A stretch of 64,000 bases of DNA from Anagrus nilaparvatae (taxonomy: Eukaryota > Arthropoda > Insecta > Hymenoptera > Mymaridae): the NCBI GenBank assembly GCA_022575985.1, contig JAKSXM010000156.1, positions 1 through 64,000 on the forward strand, in the 5' to 3' direction. The notes below the pieces were generated by a model. It worked only from the letters and a program-made list of their open reading frames with translations, was not told the DNA's origin and ran no database searches. The position numbers and the translations under genes are program-made. Of this stretch, positions 35,350 through 45,569 are shown in pieces (the stretch's first letter is position 1; each line of letters starts with the position of its first letter).

Positions 35350-36430
35350 AGTTTAATATGGCTCTTATGGAAATTCATATTTGGAGAATTCATATTAACT
35401 CATTAACGCCGGGGCGGAGAGTTTTGGAAATGACCGAAAATAAGTATATTCCCTTATAGATAAGTGGCTAAAAAGAACTTTTAAAGAACTTTTAAAGAAC
35501 ATTTTAGCCACTTATCTGTAAGAGAATATACTTATTTTCACTCATTTCCAAAATTCTCCGCCCCGGCGTTAATGAGTTAAGACAATTGAAAAATTTAAGA
35601 TCTTATCTAAATGAAGTTAACCCAGACATACAATTTACGCTAAAAATAGAAAAAGAAAATAAGCTAAATTTTTTTGACTTACCTATACACAAAAGTCAAT
35701 GATGGTTTTTAATTTAATATGTACAGAAAACCATCCACCTCAGACTTGGTGATACATGCAGAATCTTGTCATCCACATTCCTAAAAAATGGTTAGTTTTC
35801 ATTGATTGATTCACATACTACTTTCACTACTTTTAAATCAAGAAAATTACAACAATGAAATATGTTTTAAAACACATAGCTGTCACAAATGGTTATAATA
35901 GTAATATCATAGACAAAATAATTCATAGACACAAAAATCGTAGTAAAAAACCAGAAACCAAATAAATTTCAGCAACATATGGTTATCACCCACCATATTT
36001 TCTTACCAACACATTTAGTAAATTTAACTACCAAGTAAGCTTCAAAACAACAAATAAATTGTCAAAATAACTAAGTAAAAAACAAGTAGGTATCATTAGA
36101 ATAAAAGTCAGGAATTTATAAGTTATATTTTAATTACTGCAATTGTTTCCACATTGGGCAAACAGGTAGAAAATTTTCATCCAGATTTCATGAATATATA
36201 CCACCTACAAATCCAAGGAAGCTAATAATTATAGAAAATGTAAAATCTCATTTTGCGAAATACATCTTAACTAAGAAACATAATTGCTCTAGTCTACATA
36301 AAAATTTAACGTCTTTGCATTACTTTGAAAAAGGTAACATCGTGAATGCTCTGGAAGAATTCGAGATCTATAAAGCTTTCAAAAACCAGGATCTCGAAAA
36401 ATATATATTTTACGATCAGTTGAAAACTTT
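35350..36430 (+). pseudogene. Penelope-like element remnant (RT end, linker, GIY-YIG)
   Basis: Translations in shifting plus-strand frames match the C-terminal half of a Penelope-like retroelement polyprotein, which pairs a reverse transcriptase with a GIY-YIG endonuclease to copy itself into chromosomes. 35580-35697 gives the RT end (YLNEVNPDIQFTLKIEKEN, then LNFFDLPIHKS and a stop). A shifted frame then reads MYRKPSTSDLVIHAESCHPH. Around 35880-35965 another reads NGYNSNIIDKIIHRHKNRS. From about 36127 one frame stays open to about 36430 with CFHIGQTGRKFSSRFHEY, then KSHFAKYILTKKHNC, LHYFEKG and NALEEFEIYKAF. This holds the IGQTGR and R..H..H-type core of the GIY-YIG domain. At least two stops and several frameshifts make it inactive. 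A TTAA palindrome (35395-35580) interrupts it near its visible start. Its N-terminal RT core is missing or too decayed to see. Confidence 0.85.
35395..35580. mobile_element. 186-bp TTAA palindrome (piggyBac-like MITE)
   Basis: TTAACTCATTAACGCCGGGG at the left is the exact mirror of CCCCGGCGTTAATGAGTTAA at the right, with arms of about 80 bp pairing nearly throughout (TTTTGGAAATGA, AAGTATATTC, AAGTGGCTAAAA). The small centre has AAAGAACTTTTAAAGAAC direct repeats. TTAA at both edges is the target duplication typical of piggyBac-type insertion. It shares the TTAACYCATTAACGCC tip with the 47144-48157 palindrome. It lies inside the Penelope-like remnant: removing it with one TTAA leaves an open frame across the junction. 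Confidence 0.85.
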
Positions 36431-36599
36431 AAAAATAATGGTAGCATATACACTTTAAGATCAATCCTCTTATAAGTGTATATTTTGAGAATGGTTCGGT
36501 GTATACATTGAGATACGTATTTTGAGAAAGTGAATTTTTTTTTAATTAATCTTGAATAATAATACATTTAATAAAATAATTTCAGTATAAAGTCATTTA

Positions 36600-36977
36600 T
36601 TAAATAAATGGATGTATATGTAAAAGTACAATGGTAACTTCTTGCAGTTGTGTAAGCTTTTGGATCGCCTCGTCTAAGGATTTAGGAAGCGTAGGATATT
36701 TTTGCTTTCTAATTTTGTAAACACTTTTTCTCATTTGTTTTAAGTGCTCGTAATCAAAATGCATGCCAGTTTTCTGTGCGGCCTTTTTAGTTAAATTTGA
36801 CGGACCCGTTCGATTATCATCAGCTGCCATATCTTTAACTTCATTCCTAAAAATTTCTAAGTCTATATCTTTTTTTGAATATTCATTATGATTCCTGTGA
36901 GCATTACATGCATTCAAAATTTTTTCATAATTTATATCCGTATAAATAGTAGCGGAACATAAATTATTCGTATACAC
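36600..36977 (-). CDS. FLYWCH-type zinc-finger protein fragment (exon or decayed copy)
   Basis: This 125-codon minus-strand frame reads CSATIYTDINYEKILNAC then AHRNHNEYSKKD near its start. That is the end of a FLYWCH zinc finger: a Cys, the ...IYTD.N..IL... strand, and the closing His-x-His, here HRNHN. It continues FRNEVKDMAADDNRTGPSNL and ends with MRKSVYKIRKQKYPTLPKSL then DEAIQ. That matches the acidic-to-basic linker and the R+.V.R.R....P.PKSL.E motif that follows the finger in FLYWCH proteins and in MULE-transposase-linked proteins of insects. The first Cys and the FLYWCH core itself are not in this frame, so an upstream exon or part is missing. The annotated ATG is probably just an internal Met. 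A GT in AAGAAGTTACC near the KLTQLQE codons could be a donor, with the last residues being intron. The frame is intact over about 110 codons. Confidence 0.65.
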   Translation of the reverse strand: MYTNNLCSATIYTDINYEKILNACNAHRNHNEYSKKDIDLEIFRNEVKDMAADDNRTGPSNLTKKAAQKTGMHFDYEHLKQMRKSVYKIRKQKYPTLPKSLDEAIQKLTQLQEVTIVLLHIHPFI

Positions 36978-37131
36978 TTAAATTTAATAATGATTTGTAT
37001 TATTTCGATTGATGCGTTGGACGATCAAAAGAATGCACTATATAACACTGCCATAAACTTATACAATTAATTGTAAACAATAATAAAAATGGGTATGTGT
37101 AAATGTATAATATTAAAATAAAATTTTCTTG

Positions 37132-37320
37132 TCAGTGGCCAGAAAGCACGTATTTCCCGGCCGCAGCACAATTCGAAAATACGTGTTTTCTAGTCACTGA
37201 CGAAGAAAAATTATGTTTCGGCCTCGGCCGTAAAAAAAGAATGTCCCAGACCGCAGTTTGCCATCCTCGGCTTTGCCTCGGATTGCAATTTACGTGCGAT
37301 CTGGGCCATTCTTTATTTTT
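37132..37320. mobile_element. Double-hairpin element, CTCGGCTTYGCC family, copy 2
   Basis: Two adjoining palindromes are visible. In the first, GTCAGTGGCCAGAAA near 37132 faces TTTTCTAGTCACTGAC near 37199, and ACGTATTT faces AAATACGT. In the second, AAAGAATGTCCCAGACCGCA near 37233 faces TGCGATCTGGGCCATTCTTT near 37312 around CATCCTCGGCTTTGCCTCGG. The frames on both strands across this region (93 and 82 codons) are by-products of the palindromes. It is shared with 23035-23190. Confidence 0.7.
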
Positions 37321-37838
37321 GCGTATATTTAAAAATATACTATTAATGAATAAATATAAATTCAGTTCGGTACCAGGCATCTAAGCACGCGCTCGTAATA
37401 AAAGTAACTTGGTCACCTTAACAAAATATTTTTTAAATCATATTTGGAGCTTACAAAAAGTACCATAATAATGACACAGGGAGTTCTTGAACCCAAATAG
37501 ATATGATAAATAAATTGTCAAAGATTATATTTCCAATTTATTTTATAAGTTACAACATTCAACTATTAATTATTTAGTTGAAAACCAAGTCTTAGCAAGT
37601 ACCATAACCTAAAACAACAATGTTTTTTTATAATTTGTGAAATTATATAATAAACACATTTTGAAATATTTTCACGACTAATTTTATTTTATGCTGCAAA
37701 TTATAAAAAAAAAACAGTGTCGGTAATGTGGATATTTATTCAAATTTTCTATTTACAATCATAACTCTTTAATGGATCAAATTGGGTGTTTTTAAAGTTC
37801 TAACTGGATATAAAAGATGTTTTTGGTAGTTACTAAGA

Positions 37839-38262
37839 TTTTAACATGGAATCTGTTTATAGGGAAGGGGTTCTCTAGAAATCTGAAAATCAAGAGATGG
37901 GGGGTCAAATGTGTCCCATTTGAGGGGGGGGAGTCAAATGTGTCTGATTTAAGTGGAGGGTCAAATATGTCCGATTTAAATGGGGGGGGGGGAGTCAAAT
38001 GGGACTTGGATTAATTTAGATTTAGAGACTTAGAAAAATATGGGATTAGGGACTTAGAATATTTTCGATTTAGGGACTTATAATAATACGAGTTTAGGGA
38101 ATCAGAATAGTTTGGGTTTAGAATCTTAACATTTAGTTAAGCTGATAATTAAAAATTATAAAAATAGCAAATTGTGTTGTAATTTTTCGGAATATTTATG
38201 CATTATCCCTAGCCCTCAGCAGTAAGTAAACATGTTCCATACATTTAGGTTGTGTTTACAAA
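37839..38262 (+). mobile_element. CATG-family element with minisatellite core
   Basis: It starts TTTTAACATGGAATCTGTTT and ends AACATGTTCCATACATTTAG then GTTGTGTTTAC. Inside, GGGTCAAATGTGTCCCATTT, GTCAAATGTGTCTGATTTAA and GGGTCAAATATGTCCGATTT form three imperfect tandem units, followed by five GACTTA/GGGACTTA words. Frames on both strands across the G-rich part are chance. Confidence 0.75.
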
Positions 38263-38264
38263 AA

Positions 38265-40080
38265 AATGAGTAATACATATTTTATAATTACTCTTACATA
38301 CGTTGCTCTACGGTTAAAAAAAAATTTTATTTTAAATTACAAGCAAATCTTCTGCAATTTTCATATACGTAATCTTTATATAATTGTTAACATTAATTCG
38401 AATTCATATATTAGATTTAAAATTGTTAAATTTAGGACAAAATTGCATCTTTTAATTAAAATGAATCTATTTCTTTAATAATGTATATATTTAGCAGGAT
38501 GTCGTATTAATGGATAGTATAAGAAATAATAGTATATATTATTATGTGGCCCATATAAAAGTTTATTTTGTCAAACGCTAAAGTTTATAAATGTATATAT
38601 TTGTCAAAATTATCAATTTCTTATTTAATTAACTAACTAATAAGTTACAATCTGTTTATATTATACAATTTTTATTATTATAACTGCTAATTTTATCAAA
38701 AAATTGATATTTTTTCGGAATTTATGATAAAATGAACAATAAATAACTATTTCCAAAAAATAAAAATATAAAAAACAAGGAGGTATAATTTTTTTATCAA
38801 TTAAATATTGACATTAATTTTTTGAAAAAAACTTTTATTTTATATATTTAAAAGTTAAAATTAACCTACATTAAGGCAATCTAAAAAATACTATATTACA
38901 GTTTTACGACTTGTTTCTCTAAGTCATGGCATAAAATTCTAGCAAGAATCTCAAATTTGATCCGTAAATATGGCCAATTGAGGCTCTTAATTAAATTACA
39001 CAAATTTGAACAGGTTTAGAAAGTAAACTAGGGCCAGACCATCATTTATCAATCCGTGAACGAGGATGAATAATTTACATCTGTAAGAAATTTTTGCTAT
39101 TTTAAAAGAACTATACTTTTTTCCTGTTTCTGCATATATATTTTGAAATTTTAAACTTTGCTATTGGTAAGTACTCCGTAATTTCCTTTTTGTTAGCATA
39201 GTTGCAAAACTTCTGCATGCCAAATTTGTAAAATGATAGTTATATTTTCCATTAAATATTCTTAGTTCACTTAGGCTCATTACACTTTTTACTCAAAAAC
39301 TTACATATGAATAATGTCATTGAACATATATTTTGTTTTAATCACAGAATAACCATAATTTTAATAAACATGAAAATTGAAACTTATGATAAAAAAAAGT
39401 TAAATGAAATGTTTGTTAATAACTGATAAATATATATGAAAATTTTAGAATACGATTAAAACAATAAACGCTGCCGCCACCGCCATTGATCTTTTTGGTT
39501 AATGGCTTTTGGTGAAAATTGAGCAAAAAGTACAATTATTATTCTTCTATACACAGAGTCATATTTTTGGGAGACTTTTAATCTTTTGGGATTTTTTTTA
39601 TACTTTCAGATCACTTTTAGATTTTCGCGACAGTTTTTTATTCTTACGAATTGATTCAAAAAAACGCTGTCATGTAATTGGCACTATAGTTCCTTATTAA
39701 CAATAAGAAAATATTTTTGATCGTCTATTTTACCTAGTAAAAACGATAATTCTATAGATTAGTACTTTCATAGAAAAAAATTTAAATACTTCGTCAAAAA
39801 AGAAAAAAAATGATGGTGTTATTTTAATTTTGTTATGTAAAAACTTTTGAAAAATTACGTATCAGATGAAGAAATCCTTTACAAACGATAATTCTATATG
39901 GGCAGTTTTCACTGGAACTGTATATTTTTTTATTGTTTACGGCACAACACTAATTATATTTATTTTTTTATTTTTTTGTATTTTTATGTTTATTAAGGTC
40001 CAAAAACCTAAAATTTTCAGTGGTACTGCTACAAATGTAAAAATAAATTCTAGGTTTTATTCTTATGGGATTTTTTTATT
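38265..40080. other. Non-coding stretch, no supported gene
   Basis: Frames at 38266, 39509 and 39866 are Phe/Ile-rich. The DNA at 38900-39260 is more mixed and may be an old repeat. Near 39758-39870 words such as TAGTACTTTCATAG and GTATCAGATGAAGAAATCC resemble units of the 12.1 kb tandem array. Confidence 0.4.
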
Positions 40081-40084
40081 TTTG

Positions 40085-40277
40085 CGGACGGTGGCGACAT
40101 GGACGGTGGCGACATTTTGAGTGTACCTATTATTGAAATAACTCTGTATTGAAGCCATCAAATTTTCTCAAACTTTGGGTATCTTATTTTTTCATCAAAA
40201 CACATAATTGAACAAGATATATTGAGCAATATATGACATACACTTGGAGAAAACGACATGGACGGTGGCGACATTTT
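40085..40277 (+). repeat. Triplicated GACGGTGGCGACAT word
   Basis: GACGGTGGCGACATGGACGG and then TGGCGACATTTTGAGTG sit at 40087-40119, and GACATGGACGGTGGCGACAT again at about 40256-40275. The 14-bp G+C-rich word is strongly out of character here. It precedes a palindrome at 40379 and may be the eroded edge of another element. Confidence 0.6.
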
Positions 40278-40378
40278 TTTTTTTGTAAAAGCGTTTTAAA
40301 AATTTAATATGTTTAATTTTCATAGTCAAAGCTTTCATATTTAAAATTTTAAGTTTTCCACGGTTCATAAATGAGTGG

Positions 40379-41045
40379 TTAAGGTTGAATCACGTGGATA
40401 GAAATAGCATTTTTTAGGTAAAAATTTCTGGAGATCGAAACTTCTGGAATGTTTAATATTTGTAGCCATTGATCATGTTATGTGTCCCTTAAAGTTTAAA
40501 AAAAAAATTTGAAAATTTATTGACTACAAACGGAGATATTAGCGCTTGAAATTTCATTAATTTTTGAGGTACTTAATTAATCAAGACTTTTTTATAAATA
40601 ATCTAATTTTAAAAATCTTTGAATATAATATTTAGGACATTATTTAGCATCGATTCACTAAAAAAAATCTCAATTCTTAACAATAATGTGAAATATATTT
40701 CAAGTTTTTTGATTTTTGGCCTAACCTAAATTTGTCAAAAAATCAATTTATTCGCGGCGAAACGTAGAAAATCAAAATTTTTTTTAGTGATTCGATGCTA
40801 AATAATGTCCTAAATATTATATTCAAAGATTTTTAAAATTAGATTATTTATAAAAAAGTCTTGATTAATTAAGTACCTCAAAAATTAATGAAATTTCAAG
40901 CGCTAATATCTCCGTTTGTAGTCAATAAATTTTAAGGGAAACATAACATGATCAATGGCTAAAAATATTAAACATTTCAGAAGTTTCGATCGTCAGAAAT
41001 TTTTACCCAAAAAATGCTAATTCTATCCACCTGATTCAACCTTAA
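40379..41045. mobile_element. 667-bp foldback, TTAAGGTTSAAT family
   Basis: TTAAGGTTGAATCACGTGGA faces TCCACCTGATTCAACCTTAA at 41026-41045. The arms of about 285 bp match nearly perfectly toward the centre (TTAGGACATTATTTAGCATC against GATGCTAAATAATGTCCTAA). A loop of roughly 100 bp near 40680-40770 holds GGCCTAACCTAAATTTG and the CpG-containing TTCGCGGCGAAACG. It is related to the shorter element at 17016-17290. No transposase frame. Confidence 0.85.
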
Positions 41046-41049
41046 GTAA

Positions 41050-41380
41050 GAAAAAAAAATACAACAGTGCTTTCAAGTGCATAAATATAGAGTGCGCTCA
41101 CATAAAAGGTGGGAAGCTTAAAAAAAGCTAAAATCGAGGGACAGACTTATATGTGACGATAAGCTTAGAGGATTGCATGAAAATTTGTTTCGTTGAAAAA
41201 AATGAGATAACAATAAATGAATTTAGTAATCATTAAATATGTTTTGAACTTCTGAAGCTGATCATAACAATAGTTGACGTGAAATTGTTCCCAAAAATTT
41301 GGGCATGCAATAACTTTATCTTAGTATTCATATAAATTGAGGCTGACTTCAATCACTTTCAATAAGTTGATTATATTAAA
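41050..41380. other. Non-coding stretch
   Basis: No gene or repeat copy is seen between the 40379 palindrome and the more mixed island that follows. Confidence 0.45.
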
Positions 41381-41908
41381 TTGAATGATGTTGGTAATCA
41401 TGATGACGTACTTCCCCGAGTACCCAGTATGAATGATGTGTTTTTTCTCAAGTGAATTTTCATAACCTATTCGTAATACCAGATGATTAAATACTGTATT
41501 TTATACAGTGAAGGTAACCTTGAAAACTGTCAAGAAAAATTTTCCATGATATTCATTCTTCAATATCATTCAAAGTATTTTTCAAATTTGATATTTATCT
41601 CTATGTTGTCGTTGTTCGTTAACCCTTGCTGGCTAATGAACAGCTAATACAGGAATCAAATCATAACCTGGAAAAATTGGTAAATGCCCTTGATTTTGAC
41701 CTTGAACTTGACCTTGATGAACATTTAGTCAAGGTGACTGTTGTGTTTGGCGTCTTGACTACTATGTATTGACTACTATGCCGTGATCAAGTTCATCTCC
41801 ATTGAGGTTATGTCGTCTTACATTTACTCGTAGTTTGGTTGTCATCATCAGTAGGTCTTCTACCACGATTTATCCTCACCGTTAATCAGGTACAATTTGT
41901 GTTCAATA
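41380..41908. other. Compositionally mixed island with TGACCTTGA motifs
   Basis: G+C is visibly higher than in neighbouring DNA. TGACCTTGA occurs at 41697-41705 and 41709-41717, and TCAAGGTGA at 41729-41737. TCAAGGTCA and its reverse complement TGACCTTGA are the known half-site for FTZ-F1/NR5 and ERR nuclear receptors, so a regulatory role is possible. It could also be a simple local repeat. No long open frame is present. Confidence 0.35.
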
Positions 41909-42974
41909 TCTCGGTGGAACCTCCAAAATGTTTGATCAGCTTTTACCCTATTTAGAATGAAAGTAAAAACATTGAACGGTAGAGAATGATGGTAAAAGAA
42001 AATTTTCAGAAAATGATTTTAATTCAAAATAAAATTTATATTTATTATAATAATTCTATTTTTGAACAAACAATTATTTTTATTTTTATTTTTAAATATA
42101 TTAAATTAAAATTCAATTTTTTAATCAAATCCAGTTTGGAACACATACATACATACTGTTCTGAACTGGATTTGATTAAAAAATTGAATTTTATTTAACT
42201 ACTTAGAATATTTAAATGAAAGATTTTTATGAATAATAAGTCTGAACATTATTACAGTGTAGAAGAAAATGTTTAGATTTGAAATTTGAAATTTATTGTT
42301 TATTGTTGCTATGTTACTTGGTTACGGTTTTTTGTTTAAAAAAAATAATAATATCGTCAGAAAGAAAAAGAAGTTGGTTGAGGTTGTTTAAAAAGAGAAA
42401 TATTTTTTGATTTGAATAAATTAAAAATTTTATTGAAAGATTTCATTTAATTTAAAATAAAAGTTTTTAATAATTATTAATATATATTAATTGAATAATT
42501 TGTCCTGATTATTATTGTGATTGTGGTGAAAGGAAAATATTATCTATTATAAAAATTTTTTAAAAATGAAAGGACGTAAATAAAATTTCAAAAATTTATT
42601 TTATTGTAAGATCATCGAATTTGAAGAGAAAAAAAAAAAAAAGTTTGTTATAAAATTAAATAAGGTCTTGTATCATTTGGTATTTATAAATTTTTATTTT
42701 TATAACCTTAAAATTTTTTTCTATTAAAATCAAAAATAAGTTTGTTAGTTCATTAAATTTTTTAAAGATTTAATTTCAATTTTAATTTAATATATTTAAA
42801 AAAAAAAAAATAATTGTTTGTTAAATTTGAACTGTTACAATAAATATATTTTTTGTTTGTTTTGAATTAAAATCATTTTCTGTTAATTTTCTTTTACCAT
42901 CATTCTCTACCGTTCAATGTTTTTACTTTGAATAAGGTAAAAGCTGATCAAACATTTTGTGGAGGTTCCACCGA
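41909..42974. mobile_element. 1.07-kb element with 115-bp inverted ends
   Basis: CTCGGTGGAACCTCCAAAAT near 41910 faces ATTTTGTGGAGGTTCCACCG ending near 42973. Matching runs inward through GATCAGCTTTTACC, AAAACATTGAACGGTAGAGA, ATGATGGTAAAAGAAAATT and AAATGATTTTAATTCAAAA. The central 800 bp are A+T-rich and carry a separate palindrome at 42108-42196. No transposase frame; the 70-codon frame at 41986 spans the left arm and inner palindrome and is not a gene. Confidence 0.8.
42108..42196. repeat. Inner palindrome, ATCAAATCCAGTT hairpin
   Basis: AATTCAATTTTTTAATCAAA and TCCAGTTTGGAAC are mirrored after an ACATACATACATACT loop by TTCTGAACTGGA and TTTGATTAAAAAATTGAATT. The left arm and the loop start are repeated at 42975-43020, just outside the larger element's right end. 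Confidence 0.8.
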
Positions 42975-43115
42975 ATTCAATTTTTTAATCAAATCCAGTT
43001 CGGAACACATACATACGTACATACACACACACACACACAAAACATACACACATTCGGACTTTTTTTAAAAATCGGTTTTTTAGCTCCCTAAGGTCTCGAA
43101 ACGTCCTTGTATGCC
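42975..43115 (+). repeat. CA microsatellite with conserved 3' module, second copy
   Basis: AATTCAATTTTTTAATCAAA then TCCAGTTCGGAACACATACA leads into ATAC/(AC)n and then CGGACTTTTTTTAAAAATCG and TTTTTTAGCTCCCTAAGGTC. Compare 13056-13160. The pair shows that the flank, microsatellite and 3' module travel together. Confidence 0.7.
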
Positions 43116-43536
43116 AAATAAAATTATAAAATTAAAATTTCGTGGTTGAAATTAAAAGGGAATTCTTGAATATAATATAAGTATTATTTGATTGGTGTGA
43201 TAAGCAATATCTAGATGGCGCTATTTTCTCAAAAGAGAAGTGACTTTTTAATATTATATAAGAAGCGTTAAGTAATCATGAAAATAATCAATTTACCATT
43301 TTATTTATGAAAATTATCTTTAAATATGATCTTGTCTGTAAGCATTCTTACAAAATTCAGAATTTTTTTGAGTATGTTTAAGAAATATTGTAATTAATAG
43401 TTATATTCTCATATAAATTAAAATACTTTAAAAGGGTTTTTTGCCTACTATATTCATCTAAATTTTAATTTTTTAGTCAAATAATAATTTAAGACTCTTT
43501 AATATGTTTTAATAGGTATCTCCTATCGTATAAAGT

Positions 43537-43740
43537 ATGCTTGATTTTAGCAGCTTACTTTGTTATTCTTTTTTTTACAGCGTCACAGAGGCCTCTATAA
43601 TTTTACCCAGAAGCGTTTTGTATGTGAAAAGTTCCCGAGGAACCCGAAAATTAAGTCATCATTTTCATTTCCTGTCAGGAAAAGCGAGAAAATTCAGAAA
43701 ATGTAAAATTTTCAAAATCAGTTTTTTCAGCTTAAAATTG
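43537..43740 (+). repeat. Single arm of the 1273-type foldback family
   Basis: TTTTTTTTACAGCGTCACAG, TTCCCGAGGAACCCGAAAAT, CATTTTCATTTCCTGTCAGG and AAAGCGAGAAAATTCAGAAA correspond word for word, with changes, to the inner right arm of the 1273-3035 palindrome. No opposing arm is found nearby. The 86-codon open frame over it is not conserved as coding in the other copies. Confidence 0.6.
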
Positions 43741-43979
43741 GTTTTTAAGCACTTGAAAGGCAAATATGACAAAAAGGAGTTCACCACTATAAAATAAATA
43801 GGAAAACACATTTATCACAAAAAAAAGTTAAAACAAAGTGACGCTTTTTAAGAAATGTGTATTTGAAATTTTCTTTTAGTTTCTTCTGTTTTTCGACTTT
43901 TCCTGAGGTTTTTCCAAAAAAATATTTATGTCCAGGTTCGGATCGGGCAGGAAATTTTACTACCTACCTTTGTAAAGAA

Positions 43980-44172
43980 AATATTTTTTAGGCTTATTTA
44001 GGGCGTTCACAAAATCAAAAAGAAACGGGTGGCTAAGAATGCGAAAAAAATCATAATTGGAAAAAAATCTGCCAAATCGCAACCAGGTCACCGGAAGTCT
44101 TGGGAATTGGATTTTCGCATACCAAAAACATTGCATTCTGTATTTTTTATATTCAAGACATCGATTTAGCTA
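43980..44172 (+). CDS. Doubtful basic open frame after an acceptor-like site
   Basis: TTAGGCTTATTTAG precedes a frame beginning near 44000 and reading HKIKKKRVAKNAKKIIIGKK and then SAKSQPGHRKSWELDFRIPK before a stop at about 44170. The DNA is less A+T-biased than the flanks. The residue content is very basic, as in a nuclear localisation or ribosomal-type segment, but no family is recognised. It directly follows a transposon arm, so it may be more of the same repeat. Confidence 0.18.
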
Positions 44173-44179
44173 AGAACTA

Positions 44180-45560
44180 CCGATATATTTACGGCAAGAG
44201 GTATTTATTTCCTTCGTAATAGTATTTTCTTTTTACATTACTTTAATAGACTACTTTATATGGAATCATTTTTTAACAAAAATACTAAGGATACGAGATA
44301 CATAAAATAAATATTTTATTTATATTTTTTTGATAATAACAAGTTTTTTGCTTTTATTTGATTATGTAATCATAAAACATTAAATTTATAACAAAAAAAA
44401 CATTTTCTTCCTTTTTTATGCGTTTAATTAAGATGTCTAAGAACCCATCTTAAATGTAATTAAAAATGTAGTTTTGGACATGTATTTTATTTGAATGTCC
44501 AAAACAGCATATGCGGACAGCATTTTGTTAAAGATAATGGTAATATCTCTATCTAATATTATCTATGTGTTAAATGTTATTAAATCCAAAAACAAATATT
44601 AAAATTAGGTTTCTTATTCTCTAGGTTTCTTATTCTCTTGCTCTCTTTTTTTATTTACAATTAATTAGAATAAATATAATTTTTTAATTAAAATGTTTTC
44701 TTATATACCCCTACACTCGACAAATGTTAGTAACATGAACTTTTTCAATTGATTAAAAATTAGTAAAATTTTTATTAGTTACTTATATTCTTATTTAAAA
44801 ATTAATTAAAAATTAATTATATGCCATTATATACCCATTGTTTATAATTTTTCTGATTATTATTTAAAAAAAATGTATTATGTAGTTAGCTTTAAGAATG
44901 GCGTCCAAAACCTCATACATTTCATGTCCAAAACCCTATACTTAGTGTCCAAAACCCTGGTGTTATAGATTTTCTCTGATAATGCTCTATTTAAAATTAA
45001 AATATTCATATCGTATCTGTCAAATAACCGTTTATTCCTCAAGAATTATATTCATTTTTGCTATTTAAAAAGTTATTACGTTAAAAAGTTACTATCTTTT
45101 TTATTTTTGTTCGTTAGTAAAGTCACGAATTTCCTTAAAGCGTTCAAAACCCCATCCTTTACCCTATTTGCATTGCATAAAAATTAATCTAAAATATTAC
45201 GTATTGGAAAACATATGTACTGTAAGTTAAAATACATCGGAAAGTTTTGTTTAACTCAAAAATTTTTGAAGATTGTTGGCATTCAGAACTCGATTTTGTT
45301 TAATTTAGGGCTAATTTTGCAATAATTATTTAATAACAATTAATCTACCACTTTCAATATGAAAATAGACTTTGGATTCGGCTTTAGTAGGTCGAAAAAC
45401 ATATAGTACAGCTGTTTTTATCCATGGAACTAAAAAAAAAGTGTGTTACGAAATACATTGGCTCAACTAATACAGGTCAAATCGATTAGTTATTTTACTT
45501 AAAAATGAAATTTTACCCTTCATTAATAATTTGATGATGCCTAGTAAGCAATGATATAAA
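44180..45560. other. A+T-rich non-coding stretch
   Basis: No gene is supported. The phrase GTCCAAAACCCT recurs at about 44907-44967 (three variants) and GTCCAAAACAGC near 44498, suggesting a small decayed repeat. Confidence 0.45.
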
Positions 45561-45569
45561 ATATAAAAT

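Noticed and set aside
36379..36567. 62-codon minus-strand frame
   Set aside because: It overlaps, on the wrong strand, the GIY-YIG part and 3' flank of the Penelope-like remnant.
37103..37384. 93- and 82-codon frames on opposite strands
   Set aside because: Both cover the double-hairpin element, and mirror pairing of the two hairpins keeps both strands open.
39120..39175. Good donor GTAAGT after CTATTG
   Set aside because: No acceptor and no open frame with coding-like composition precede it.
39866..40120. 84-codon frame with hydrophobic segment
   Set aside because: The apparent membrane segment comes from T-rich codons, and the last part is the repeated GACGGTGGCGACAT word.
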